Source of the DNA: Cynocephalus volans
Lineage: Eukaryota; Chordata; Mammalia; Dermoptera; Cynocephalidae
Assembly (NCBI RefSeq): GCF_027409185.1
Contig: NC_084462.1
Coordinates: 27,627,577 to 27,691,576 of the forward strand
Direction of reading: 5' to 3'
DNA: 64,000 bases
Shown here: positions 46,201 through 58,400 of the stretch, piece after piece
How the letters are laid out: the number at the start of each line of letters is the position of its first letter
How positions within the stretch are numbered: the stretch's first letter is position 1
Made by a program: the position numbers and the translations under genes
Notes under the pieces: model-generated
What the model was told of the DNA's origin: nothing
Databases searched by the model: none
What the model saw: only the letters and a program-made list of their open reading frames with translations

Positions 46201-49107
46201 ACTTTGCCTATGGTATAACCAGTATTCACTACTATTACTATGGTTGTATTTCCTGATGCTAGATCAAGCCTCTTTTTGATGGAAAGAATACCACCCATGT
46301 ATCTCTGCTTCCCAGTGGCAAGCACTAAAGACTGGGTGCAGAAACCATGCAAAAGGGGCTTTTGAATTAACATGTCATGAACCTACTAGGGGAGCACACT
46401 TAAATATACTCCACAAACTGAGTCTTTCAATAGCGATAGTCAAAAGTTGTCATTTTTATGTAGGTAGCTATGAGTTGTGGTCATCTGGTGTTTTTGACTA
46501 CCCAGGAAATTCACTGAGTCATCTGCTCCTGGCTAGCAGAAAAGAGAACATAGAGAGGCACAGGAGGGTTTTTAGAGGCAGTCCTGGACTAAACAGATCA
46601 CTTCTGCATGCATTCCATTGGCCAGAACTCATCACATGCCTTATACCTAGGAAAAAGAGAAGCGTGGATGTTGGGAAGCACTAGCAATCTCTGCCACAGC
46701 GGGCAGGTCCCTGGCAGTCCTGCCACTCTCAGCGAATGAATGTGGGGTTGGGGAAATTTGGGGTGCAGCATATCAAGAAGTTCACTTTTGCCCTGGGCTT
46801 TAGATCACAAAAGGCTTAGAAATGTGCAGGTCAGAGGCCACTTTGTTAGTGTGAAAGGACTCAAGGACCAGAGACCATCACAATCATTATCATCATAATC
46901 ACCTTCAACATCATTAACCTCTCCATCATTTGGGGTTTGTTGTTTGTTGTTTTTACTGCCTCTGGGCTCCAAAAGCTTCTGCAACATACCTTGGCTATCT
47001 TGGCTGCATGGGGATAATTTGTGGGCATGCCTGTGTCCCTGACTAAACATCATTTTACAACCTGTAAACGCCAAGGCAGAGGACTCGGTACTCACTTAAG
47101 ATCTGATAAATTGGCTGAATCTAAAAGACTTGATAGGTGAGAAGGGGGATGTCTTGTAAAAGTGATGATGCTGTCTAGGAAACAGCAGGTGCGGGTTGCT
47201 GAATCTTGCCACATCACAACAGCCCCTGGATGTTTTATCGTTGATTAGGAACAGTGTGTTATGTGTCACAGGACACCCCCCCACCCCTTACCCCTGCTGC
47301 TTCCATCAACTGCTTCCCCAGAGCCACTACGTGGGGAGACAATGACTCTGGATTCTAGGGATCCCATAAAGTCTTGGAGAGCCCAGTGGAGTGGGCAGGT
47401 CTGAGGGCTTTGGTGGACTTCAAATACCCTCACCCCTACTGCTCTGTGTGGGCATGAAGGCTTTTTTGTATCTGTTGCCGTTTCTTGCCTATGTGGAGAG
47501 TCCAAATCATCCAGCCATGATGAAGCTGAGCTGGTGTCTTGGAAGGTGCTCAGGGTGGCTGTGGCCTCCAAACCCCAGGCCTTCCAGATCTGGAACTCTG
47601 ATAATCTCCTCTTTCAGTAACCTGGGAGAATCACACTCCAGTGTATAAACTCACAAGATGTGGTGGTCCCAGAAAGTAATGGTATGATTTCTATTGGCAA
47701 CACAACTACATGGAGAATGGGTAAGTGGTCAAAGTGAGCTTGCACATTCACTGCTGGACAATAAGTATACGTGTTCATCGTGTTAATGAATATGAAGTAG
47801 TGCCTACGGGGTGCTCACTTGTGTGGTATAATAGGGAAAGAAAGAAGTACAAGACAGACTCCTAAGGCTAAAAGTCCCTGACCACAAGGAGTTTACCTTG
47901 TGGATGGCAAGGTCAGAGGCTGCATCAGGTAACATAGGAACAAGCTCAAGCTCTATGCTCAGACCCGGGTTTGAATTCCTGCTTGCCACTTAACCTCCAC
48001 AAGCTTCAGTTTTGCAATATGGGGATGGTAACTGCTACCTCACAAGAGCTGCTATGAAGTGAAAGATATGTCATGGGAGGTTATTAGTAATGCTTTCAGT
48101 ATGTTACTGATTTTATAAAAGAAGTGCATGTTCTTTGTAGAAAATGCAGACAACACAGAAACAAAATTTTATGTGCCTCTCACCATATTAGTCTCTGAAA
48201 CATGACTTTACTGGAGTAATTGTAATTATGAAGACATGCCCACATGCAAGATGCTGTTGAGGACTTCAAGCTAGCACAGATCAGTAAACGAAGGAGGTGG
48301 TTTCCCTTTAATGCTCCTGAGGGGCTAGATGCAGGCAGTGGAAGACCCCAAGGTACCCAGGAATTAATCCAGAATGAGAATGGGGCTACAAGGAGGAAGA
48401 AGTACAGACTCCCTGAGACGCAACACAATACTGTTAGGATGACACTACCATCTCAATCTCTCCATGTATTGTGTGGTTTAAAAGACCGCAAGCCAAGTCT
48501 ATTCTTGACCCTCATCTTAAAGCAGGCTCAGATTCTGGGAGTTTAAAGGATGTGCCCCAAACTACACAGCTGTTAAAGGCTGTGGTAACCCTAAATCAGG
48601 TGTTGGAAACAGCACTTCAGAAGGCAGCGTCTCCAGAATGGGCACTGCAAGTGGGTACTTGGGTTGTGGGGCCGGGGCAGATGGGGAAGTTCAAGGGAGG
48701 CAGCAGTTCTTTTTTTCAGTTGACATATGTTTGGTTGTGAGGAGACAGAAATTAATCACTGTCAGCTGCCCTCCAGACAATCGCAACATAGATAAATGAT
48801 ACAATGTGGCGCAGAAACGAGGTATGTTAAAACTTGTGAAGGCACCGAGGAGCCATTTTTTGTCTGAGGTAATGAGGGAAAGGCAGTTTCTAAAGAGGAG
48901 CTTTCTGTGATGGCCCATGTGACCAGGGACAAGAGCTGGGGAATTTCTTGGTGCCAAGCAGGGAATGGTATAGCCCCGCTGAGGGTTCCTGGATGGCTCA
49001 TCTGCAGTTTCTCTCCCACAGGGCACAGCAAGAAAACACCTGCAGGAATACGAACACGCCCAGTGGCTTACTAAGAATATTAGAAATCAGGGCAGAATAG
49101 CATAGTA

Positions 49108-49262
49108 CAGTGGCTCCCAAATTTTGGTGTGTAACAGAATCACCTGAAGCTAATAAAGAACAATGAGGTCCAGGTCTGTTGAAGTAAGATAGGTCCTGGG
49201 CCTTTGTATTTACACCCAGTTCCCCAGGTAATTATGATTCCTGCCACTGTTTGAGAACCATT
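49108..49262 (+). mobile_element. hAT-Charlie element, MER20-like
   Basis: AGTGGCTCCCAAATTTTGGT ... ACAGAATCACCTGAAG ... CCACTGTTTGAGAACCATT shows the MER20 order with complementary ends. Confidence 0.65.
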
Positions 49263-49269
49263 AAGAATG

Positions 49270-49485
49270 TGAGCTCCACCCACTCTGTGGGCTTGAATTC
49301 CAGCTCAGCCATGCCCCTCCTAAGTGACCTGGGCAAATGCTGTGGCTTCCCCATTGGTAAGATGGAAATTATAATAGTACCTATCTCATACAACTGCTGG
49401 CAGGACTGAATGAGTCATTATCAGTAAAGCTCTGAGAACAGTGTCTAGCATATAAGTAGTCATGAATATTAGTCATTATTATCAA
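49270..49485 (+). repeat. MIR
   Basis: TTGAATTCCAGCTCAGCCAT, a CCTAAGTGACCTGGGCAAAT block and an AGTGTCTAGCATATAAGTAG end follow the MIR order. Confidence 0.7.
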
Positions 49486-50625
49486 ATCTGTTTCAGCCAT
49501 GGCAGAAAGGTGCCATTAAAGAGAAAAAAAAAAAAAAGTAAAGGGAGGATTAGAGAGTAAAACAGGCCATTCAATAAGCTGTTTTAACTGAGATTTTTAC
49601 AAAACCAAAAAAATCCTTCTTAATTAGCTAGCATACACTACCAGCAAGTGTTTGAGATGTTAAGTGTGAAAAAGCTGAGTTCACTTGCTGCAGTGACAGC
49701 ATCTACAAAGAAAAGAAAAGGAAAAACTTCTACCACTTTAGTATCAAGAAAGGTAGTGTGTCAGCTCCTCACAGCTTCCTTCCTGTCAGATTGATCCTGG
49801 GATATGACAGAGGAATGATCAAGGTGTGAATTGTTTCCATACTGGTACCCGGGCTGCAGCTGCTCTGTGGAATACCTGGAAGAACTTAAAAGTGAGAATG
49901 GAGAACCAGTAGACTTCAATGAATCTGGTGATCAGGCCACAAGATACCGGTTAACAAATATTCCACGTCCAGAACTTTTAGAAGAAATCAGACACACCTC
50001 TACTCCCAGGCACTCACAATAAAATACTGTATTTAATTTCTGATGTGCTAAGGAGAGTTTAGTACAGTGAACTTGAAACTGCAGGGAAAAAACAAAGTGT
50101 GATTAACACAGAGGTTAACAGTACCACCCTCAGACCTGCCAAGAGGACTCCTGGAGAGACTGCTCCTGGTCCTCCTGCCATGTGCTTCCCTGAGGCACAA
50201 AGTTTTCAGGACCAAGGAAATGTAAACACCCAGTCTGTGTCCCCCAACTCCCTGAACCTACCACCACCAGACCACAGTCTTGGGATCCAAGATTCCAGAA
50301 TTCCCTGACTAAACAGACTCAAGCCCACTTCCAGGGCTTGTATGAGTCTCTTCCCTGGGCTCACTCTCACCAAGGTAGTGCTGCCAAAGTGCATACCCCA
50401 AGGCCCAAGAGGTGGGTGGCCAATGGGTGGCAGGGTTTACCGGAATATGATGGCACTTGTGGAGGTGTGGGCTGGGGTGTCCCTTGCCATGTGGGAACCA
50501 GGAGTGGGAAGAGAATGGAAGCAGGCCTTGACCATGGGATGGCCTGCCTTGACACTACATTGTAGCATAGAACTTGAGCCTGAGAATTCTAAATTCAAAC
50601 TTGGACTTCCAGGATGTTATATATA

Positions 50626-50716
50626 TTTTTGGCAGCTGGCCAGCATGGGAATCCAAACCCTTGACCTTGGTATTGTTGGTACCACGCTCTCCCATGTGAG
50701 TCATTGGCCAGCCCCA
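50626..50716 (-). repeat. tRNA-like SINE monomer
   Basis: Minus-strand GGGGCTGGCCAATGACTCAC; duplication CCAGGATGTTATAT. Confidence 0.85.
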
Positions 50717-51842
50717 GGATGTTATATTTATCAAGATAGGAAGACTGAACATATCTGAGTTCAACTTGATTTATAACTTTTAAATAGTAAGACATGGTAT
50801 GTGAGTCTCCATTTGTATCCTTGCCCTGGCCTTACAAATGTTGGGAATGAGCCTCATAATTAAAGATACGTACTTTAGTAACAGACAGCCCTAAATTAAA
50901 AAACTTGGGATGCCACTTATTAGTATGTGCCTTGGGCAATTTATTTGGGACTCTCTAATAATACTGATGTTAAGGTTCTTTCAGTTGCAAGTAAGAATAT
51001 CCCAACTCAAACTATGTAATCATAAGCAGGAATTTATTGGCTCTTAAGTCCAGTGGTGCAAACTTGAGGTACTGTCTGGATCCAGCAGCCAACAGTATCA
51101 TTAGCACCTGGTCTCTACATCTTTTGGCTTTGCTTTCCTATGTTGGCTTTTATTCTCAGACAGGACTACACATAGCGACCAGCTTACATCCTACTTGCTA
51201 AGCAATCTCAGGAGAAAAATTGCAGACATTTTCACCTTTCTAAAGTTCCAGCAAAGACCTTATTGGTTATATCCCATGTAAATCGTATGGACTAAGAGTC
51301 TGAGAAGAGGTAGTTCACCAAATAAAAACTGAGATGTGCTCCTTGTTCTACTCTTTTCTATTCTCACTACTACATTGACTAGTCTTAAAAAAAAAACAAA
51401 CAAAAGAAACCAAGATGTGGTTACCGAGAAAACGGCTGAGACAAAACCAAACCAAGGTGGTTTTGAACTGTTTAGCACACAGGGTTAGCCACTGTTAATG
51501 TGATCAAGACAATGGGGATGGACTCAAATCGGGCCTGCATCCTGAATAGAAAGCAAGTGAAGACTATACTCATTTTCCTATACTGAACTGCCCCGAATTC
51601 TATAATCAGAGTTCGATGCCTGAAGAAAAGAAATGGAGTTATGTCAGAAGACATTCACAGGTTTATGTGGATGAATCATGCTTCCAGCTGCTGCAGCTTT
51701 CTGCAGGGACAATCTCTGCTCCTTCAGTGGGCCTGGGCCTCAAGAGGTATGAGCTGAAACCAAGCCACGCTCACCAGAAAACCCCTATTTCTGAAATTTT
51801 TGTAGAAGAGTACAAAATTATTAAGTTTCTAGATATGGGTGG

Positions 51843-51887
51843 GTTTGGATCCCCAGACTGGGCAGCTGCCAAAAAAAAAAAAAAAAG
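51843..51887 (+). repeat. Tail-only SINE insertion
   Basis: TTTGGATCCCCAGACTGGGC, AGCTGCC and poly(A). Confidence 0.7.
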
Positions 51888-52139
51888 GCTATATATCAGT
51901 TTAAATATTTCCCCAACTTTTTATTTTGAAAAATTCCAAGCCCACAGAAGTTGAAATAATATTAAAATATTAATGCTTCCCCCACACAAGGATTTTCAAT
52001 TAGAAAAAATTGGTGACCCCTTCTGTTTATATTCGGACATTTTCTCCATGGTTATAAGAGAAGCAGCTTCATCTTCAGTAAGAGGAGCTTTCTGTCTTTA
52101 GTAAGTCTGTGTAATGACCTTTTTGAAATATTTGCACTC

Positions 52140-52300
52140 ATCTCATTAGAAACTCACAACACTGCAAGGTAGGCAGGACGGTATTTATTCCCATTTTACA
52201 GACAAGGAAACAAACTCAGAGAGGTCAAGTGATCTACCTGTTCCATGTCTTGTCAATAAGTGACCGGCTGAAACTGGAACTAAAGACTTCTGACTTCAGT
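52140..52300 (-). repeat. MIR (reverse orientation)
   Basis: TTATTCCCATTTTACAGACA then AAACTCAGAGAGGTCAAGTG is MIR in reverse. Confidence 0.7.
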
Positions 52301-53448
52301 AACTCAACATTCTATGGTCACTTCCTCTCCTGCATATACAATGGGGGTAACACGAGAGCTGCTTCTCAAAACAGATATGCAAAGAGAAAGTGTTTTAGTC
52401 TCATTCTTCTGACAACTGGAAAGTATATATTTACCAGGCCCCATGTGCACAGCATTATCGGTCAGAAGTGTGTTATTAGGAACATAAAACCATAGTGGAG
52501 ATTGGGTGTGGGAAGATATAGAGATGACACCAAAATTTTTGTCAATGGCTACTGGTTTGAGTTCAACATTTATTGAGTGCTTACTGTCCCAGGTGCTGTG
52601 CTACAAAACACAAAGCAAATAAGACAAGGATTTTGCCCTAGTGCAGCTCACATTCCAGTGGATTAATCAACAATCCAGAAACTGCCAATCAGAGACGTGG
52701 TGGATTGCACATGGCCCACAGGAGTGTTTTGTGTTTGGTCCATACAGTGCTTAATTAAAAAAAGTAATAAGTTGCCAACTTCTAGTTTCTCTGAAACAGG
52801 CAACTTCTGCTGGATTTCTGAATAATACTAAGTGGCAGCCATACCTCACCCCACACCCAGGACACAGCTCTATAGCTCACATCAGTCCCATCAGTCCCCC
52901 CCACATTCATGCATTTATGTTACCCACTTAACATCCACAGCATTTAAGCTGAAACCCCTGAAACAAACAAATATCCAAACAAGATAATTTCAGATAGCAT
53001 TAAGTCATCCAAAATAAATAAAATAAGCTAATGTAATGGATGTAATATGATTGGTGGAAAGGGCTACTTCAGATTGGGTGGTCAGGAAGGGTTATCTCTC
53101 TGAAGTATAACTAAAATCAAGAACTGAACTATAAACATGATAAATCTGCCAACAGAAAAGAACAATGGTTCCAAGAAGAGGGAACAGCACAGGCCCAAGT
53201 CCTAGTTGAGGCTGGAAAAAACTTGGCTTGTTCAACCAACAGCAAGCTTGGGATGGTTGGGAGAGTGGCAGAAAGATCACAGAAGAAGGAAGAAACCAGA
53301 TAGGACCTTGTAGGCCATGGTTAGAATTTTGGATTTTATTCCAAGCACGAAAGGAAGTCTTTGAAAGGTTTTAACTAGGGAAAAATGATATCTGGCTTAC
53401 ATTTTCACTCTGCTATGGAGAAAAATGATTTAATGATGCAATAAGGGG

Positions 53449-53487
53449 ATCGCTTCTCGGCCTTTTGGCTAAGATCAAGTGTAGTAT
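53449..53487 (+). pseudogene. Truncated U2 snRNA retropseudogene (5' 39 nt)
   Basis: ATCGCTTCTCGGCCTTTTGG and the following GCTAAGATCAAGTGTAGTAT equal the 5' end of U2 snRNA, covering the branch-site recognition region. A perfect 14-bp repeat ATGATGCAATAAGG flanks it (53433-53446 and 53486-53499). There is no poly(A) tail. Confidence 0.9.
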
Positions 53488-53749
53488 GATGCAATAAGGA
53501 AGCAAGGAGACCAATCAGGAAGCTCTATTACAGTAACCTAGTAGGTCACAGTGGTTAGAACCCAGATGGTAACAGAAAAGATGGAGAGAAGCAGCAGATT
53601 CAGGACATAACGTGAAATATAACCAAAAGAATTTTCTGACAAGTGAATGGTACTAGTGGTGGGGGGATGAAGGAGGTAATACATAACCAAGGATAACTAC
53701 AAGGTCGTGGCTTGTTCAAACATTTATAGCCTTGGGGACAACCAAGAGA

Positions 53750-55017
53750 AGTCCCAGTTTTATTGAGAGAGATCAAGATTTTGATTTTGGATGAATAAAT
53801 TTTGCCTAGACTCAAGTCTTCCTAGATTTCTCATTTCCCTTACCTCGTGCATCCAATCAGTCCTGAAATCTAAAAATTCGAACTCTAAATACCTAATATC
53901 TTACCAAATCTATCCAGGCAAAAACTTCTCAGCACTGCCTCTGTCCTGAATCAATCCTCTGTTGCCTTGACTTTTACAATAGACTACCGTCGCTATGAAT
54001 AAACTAACAAAAGGCACTTAATAGACGTGTCTTACCTCTCCCTCCCACCATCCATCTTTGATGGCAGAAACCATGTCTTATTCATATTTATCTCCAGTGT
54101 CTGGTGCTGTGCTGGTAATAGAGTAGTCACTCAAATATCTGATGAACTGAAAAGACATCACCTCAAACAAGGCTATAATCTCCTGGAAGAGAGGAGCCCC
54201 ATTTTGGGATTCTATGATTCCTCCACACAACTCAAAGCAGAACCAGATACAAAGTGTATGATCAAATCCCAGAAAACTTTGCTTTCCCAAGGAATGTGTG
54301 TGTTTCTTTCTAATTTGGTATAAAACCACACTGTTTGATTCCGACTTTTACCAGGCAGTTAATGACATTGGACAATATTACTACTCTTTTCCACTTTTCT
54401 TTCAAATCCAAGGACTTTATACTCGTAGCCTCACAACATCTTTGCAAGGAGGACACAGAGATGATTATTCTCCATGTTATAAACAAGAAAACTGAGGCCC
54501 AGAATAAAATCCCTGAATTACTTTTTGATGGGATTAGGGGCCTTGCTTAGATTTAAGACTAGCCTTCTCCTGATCCCATAGCAGTTCTGGAATTGGAAGA
54601 TGTCCCAATCTCCAACTCTTGCAAAACTACTGCTTAGTATTCAGGTATTCCCTAGGTTTTGTCCACATTTACAAACTTCTTTGGGATGTCAGGGTGTGTT
54701 GCCATAAGGCCAAAGACCACGTTCTCTCCTCTCTACCACTCTCCTGATGCTGGGTGAAGATAGATTCCACCCTTTGAGCCCAGGAGAAAAAGAAGCCCCT
54801 TGATCATCGGTCCAGGAGGAGTCACAACCAGAAAGGAAAGAGAGAGAGAAATCTAACTAGGCAAGAATAGTTTCGATAGAAAAAAGAGAAGGGGGCATCA
54901 ACAAGAAAATCAGGAGACTCCTTTCAAAACGTTTCCAGCTGGGGAGTATACAGGAAGAAAAGGGGCAACAGTGGCAGGAACAGATGGCCAGATTCCTCCT
55001 GCCCCACCCTCCCATAG
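53750..55017 (-). other. TBL2: TBL2 3' UTR and downstream flank, end not determined
   Basis: No AATAAA or ATTAAA occurs on this strand in the first kilobase after the stop. A TATAAA variant lies near 54418 and the first AATAAA at 53764-53759, which would give a 3' UTR of 0.6 or 1.26 kb. Part of this stretch resembles a MIR (about 54.4-54.5 kb). Confidence 0.35.
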
Positions 55018-55480
55018 TCATTTCTTCAGGGCACCCAGGCTCTTCAGGGCCTCCTGGGCCTGGGTCAGCTGCTGCTGCAGCCTCTGACGGGTACTCTCAT
55101 TGGAGGCCCGCTTCAGGAGGCCCTGCATTTCCTCCACCACTGCCCGGTGGCCAGGGGTGTTGTGGAAGAGCCGCACTGCCCGGTCCCCACAGGAGGCCAG
55201 AAACCGGCCAGTGATGTCAAAGGACAAGTCAGTGATACACTCCCCATGGACCTGCTCAAAGCACTCTTCCTTCTCACCCCGCCGGGTGTTGTAGAGGTGA
55301 ATACTGCTGCCACTGGCTAAGGCCAAGACCTGGGCATCAGGGGAGAGTGCCAGGCGGCACAGCATGGTGCCTGCCTCCTCGAAGCGGCCTGTCCTCAACA
55401 AGTAGGGGTCCTGCTGCTTCTTGTATTCCACATCTGTGTCCCAAAGTTTCCACGTACCATCCTTGGAGACAGAGGCCATC
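55018..55480 (-). CDS. TBL2: TBL2 coding exon 7 with stop
   Basis: 463 nt, completes Arg292 and encodes residues 293-445 (MASVSKDGTWKLWDTDVEYK ... SLGALKK), TGA at 55020-55018. Acceptor GCTGCAG. It contains the last blades and the C-terminal coiled coil. Confidence 0.96.
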
Positions 55481-58400
55481 CTGCAGCATGGAAAATCACA
55501 GCTCAAGCCCCAGCACACCCTGGCAGAGAGGGCAGCCTAAGGGGCTCCAGCTAGGAAGCCAAGTCTACTTCCTGCTGCCAGCCAGGTACCCCACCCACTT
55601 CTGAGCTGTGTCAGAGACAGGCAGTAGGACCCTGGTGTCCACGAGGTGTCAAGAGTCACTGGTAAGACATCAGAGCAGATTCACTCACCTCCGAGAGTCA
55701 TTGGAGAAAGCAAAGGAGTGGACAGCTGCAGAGTGGCCCTTCAGTTCAAAGGCTCGCACAACCTCCTGAAAGTCCCCCTTCTTCCCAAAGCAGACTTCCC
55801 AAACTTTCACATCCGGGGTAAAGCCACATGAGGCCACAAATCTGCCATACAACCCAGATTCCTTTAAAATTTAACAGCATACTGTTCCTACAACCCCCCT
55901 AAATCTCTTTCCTGAGAAAGTTAATAATCTCACATTTAAATAACACCATACTGGGCCAGCCCTTGGCTCACTCGGGAGAGTGCAATGCTGATAACACCAA
56001 GGCCATGGGTTCGGATCCTATACAGGGATGGCTGGTTCATTCACTGACTGAGCGTGGTGCTGACAACACCAAGCCAAGAATTAAGATCCCCTTACCAGTC
56101 ATCTTTATAGAAAAATTTCTAAAAAATTAAAATAAATAAATAAATAAATAATACCATACTATATAACACCAAGGTCAAGGATTTGGATCCCCATACCAAC
56201 CAGCCACCAAAAATAAAAAATAAAAACACTGTACCTCTTAAAAGTGATTTTATGTATGTGACCTCAGATTGCCCTCATAGTCTTGCACTAAGATACATAG
56301 CATCCCCACCTTTTAAAAATTATATATGAAGGAAGAGAGACTAAGGACTTGAGGTGGCTTGCATGAAATCCCATAAGAAGGCGGGGGGGAGCTTGAATCT
56401 AGGTCTGATTCCTCCCTGCATTCCCTTCTCACTCTGTGAAGCTAGCTCTCTGTCTGGGACCACTCTCTAACCCCAACCTCTCACCATCCCAGAAGCCAAA
56501 GCCCCTCCTTCCTCACCTGCTACAAGGGGATATAGCAGCATATGTATTGTTCATCTGGTTGGTGTTGATGGTAGACAGAACCTGACCTTTCAGATTCCAG
56601 ATAAGGACAGTCGTGTCACTGGAGGCCGTCATGATGAACTTCCCTGAGCAGGAGGGGAGTAACGTGAGCTGAGGGCAACGACCTGGCCAACTGTCACTCC
56701 CCAGAGACACTTACAAGCACATTCTGCTGCCCAAAGTATCCAAGCTCTCCTCCCAGGCCAAGGATCACCACAGTTAAGGACTTTGCTGAAGACTGTGGCT
56801 CTTACCTGCCTCCCCTGGGAATCTGCTGTGGTTCCCAGGACTACAGGGGAGCACAGAGCCAGGCTGTTTAGAGCCAGAGCTCCTTTGTCACACTTGGGCT
56901 GAGAAAAACTCTCAGGCAGCATTAACTCATTCAGCAAATATAAATGGGGTTATTTCTTCATGCCTTGGGCAAACTCCACCCTCTGAATGCCTCTTACCTG
57001 TGTCGGCAATGCCAATGTTGATGACAGATGCCTTGTGCTTTTTAGGAAAGTCTTCTGGGGTGGCTGTGAAGGTATAGCCCCCATCTTCTCGCTTGGTCAT
57101 CTTAAAGACACGGAGTGTTTCCCCATTGGCCAGCCAGATGATGAAGGCTCTAGAGACAGGAACAGACAAGTCACTCCCTCATTTGGACACAGACGTCTAT
57201 GTGTTCCAGGTCCCATGCTGGGTTCTGGAGAAAATGAAGATCTCCCCTCATGCCTTACTGTAAATCTTACTCCACTGGTTCAAAATCTCTTAAAATTCCT
57301 TGAAAGTTTTAGGATTCTCATAGCTTTTGCTCCTTTAGTTTCTCTCTAGGGTTTAGAAAACCATGATAGTGTCAAGACTCATCTGGAATACAGGCTTTGG
57401 TACTTCCGGGGTAGGAAGAAATCTTCCCCTCTCTATTTCCTGTTGTGTAACAACATAGCCCTCCAGGGAGTCCAGGCAGTGCTCAAACTATCTGGATGCT
57501 CTCTGGGAACCAAAGGAAGACCATGGGTCCCTCCTCACTACCCTAAACCAGCTATGGGAAGGCCATAAGTCTGGGGCTGGACCTCTGCAGTAAACCTAAG
57601 GCTCCATCCTGTCCCACCTGCAGTCAGGGCTGAAGCGCACCAAGGTGGCGTGGTCCAGCTCCACATTGGCTCTCATGCTGCGGTGCTCCCGCTGCAGGAA
57701 GTCTTTGGTGCTCCAGATGCGGACAGTGCGATCATCTGCACAGGTAGCCAGGTACTTGCCATTGGTGCTAAAGTCCATGCATGATATGTTCCCGCTGTGG
57801 CTCTAGGGGAAAGGTTGCAAGAAATGTAAATAGGAACTCCTCGGGCAGATGGGGAAGCCAAACCTGTAGCCATGACTCTGGGGCCCTGTTACCTAGAATA
57901 ACAGCAAGCTGAGGATGGGCTGGGATGAGAAGAGATAGGATGGGGCATCACCACTGATTCTGATTAGAGGCAGAGGGGTCTGTAACCTGCACAGAATACT
58001 ACAAAGAAAAAGCCTGCAGGCTGTGAGTTTCTGTGCATGTGTACCCATGTACCTTCAGTGCTGCAGCCAGGAGACGGTGGGTGAAGTTGTGTTGCTGAGG
58101 CTTCTCCTTGTGAATCCGTTGATGCTGTTTCTGCTTCTTGGATCCCGAGGATTTGTCAAGTGGAAATCCATTTGCTTTTTGGTCTATAAAGAAGGGCCAT
58201 GTCACTCACCCATTCAATATGCATTTACTGACCACTCTGATTGGCCAGGCATTCAATGGTGCCATAACTGATGATAAACCAAATATAGTCCTGGTCCTTG
58301 AAAAGAGAGTCCAGATCTAGGTTTGGATTCTGTCTCTACCACTGAGTGATCTTGAGGAGGCTGTTTACTGCTAGTCCATAGAGTACCTCAAACCAAATTA

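Larger units (their letters stand above)
55842..56516 (-). other. TBL2: TBL2 intron 5
   Basis: Contains a dimeric SINE (55952-56110) followed by a 5'-truncated SINE (56161-56221). Other TBL2 introns (55481-55688, 56644-56997, 57150-57617, 57803-58052) show no repeat I can name. Confidence 0.75.

Noticed and set aside
53449-53487. Functional U2 snRNA gene
   Set aside because: Only the first 39 nt are present; the Sm site, stem-loops III-IV and the snRNA promoter elements are missing.
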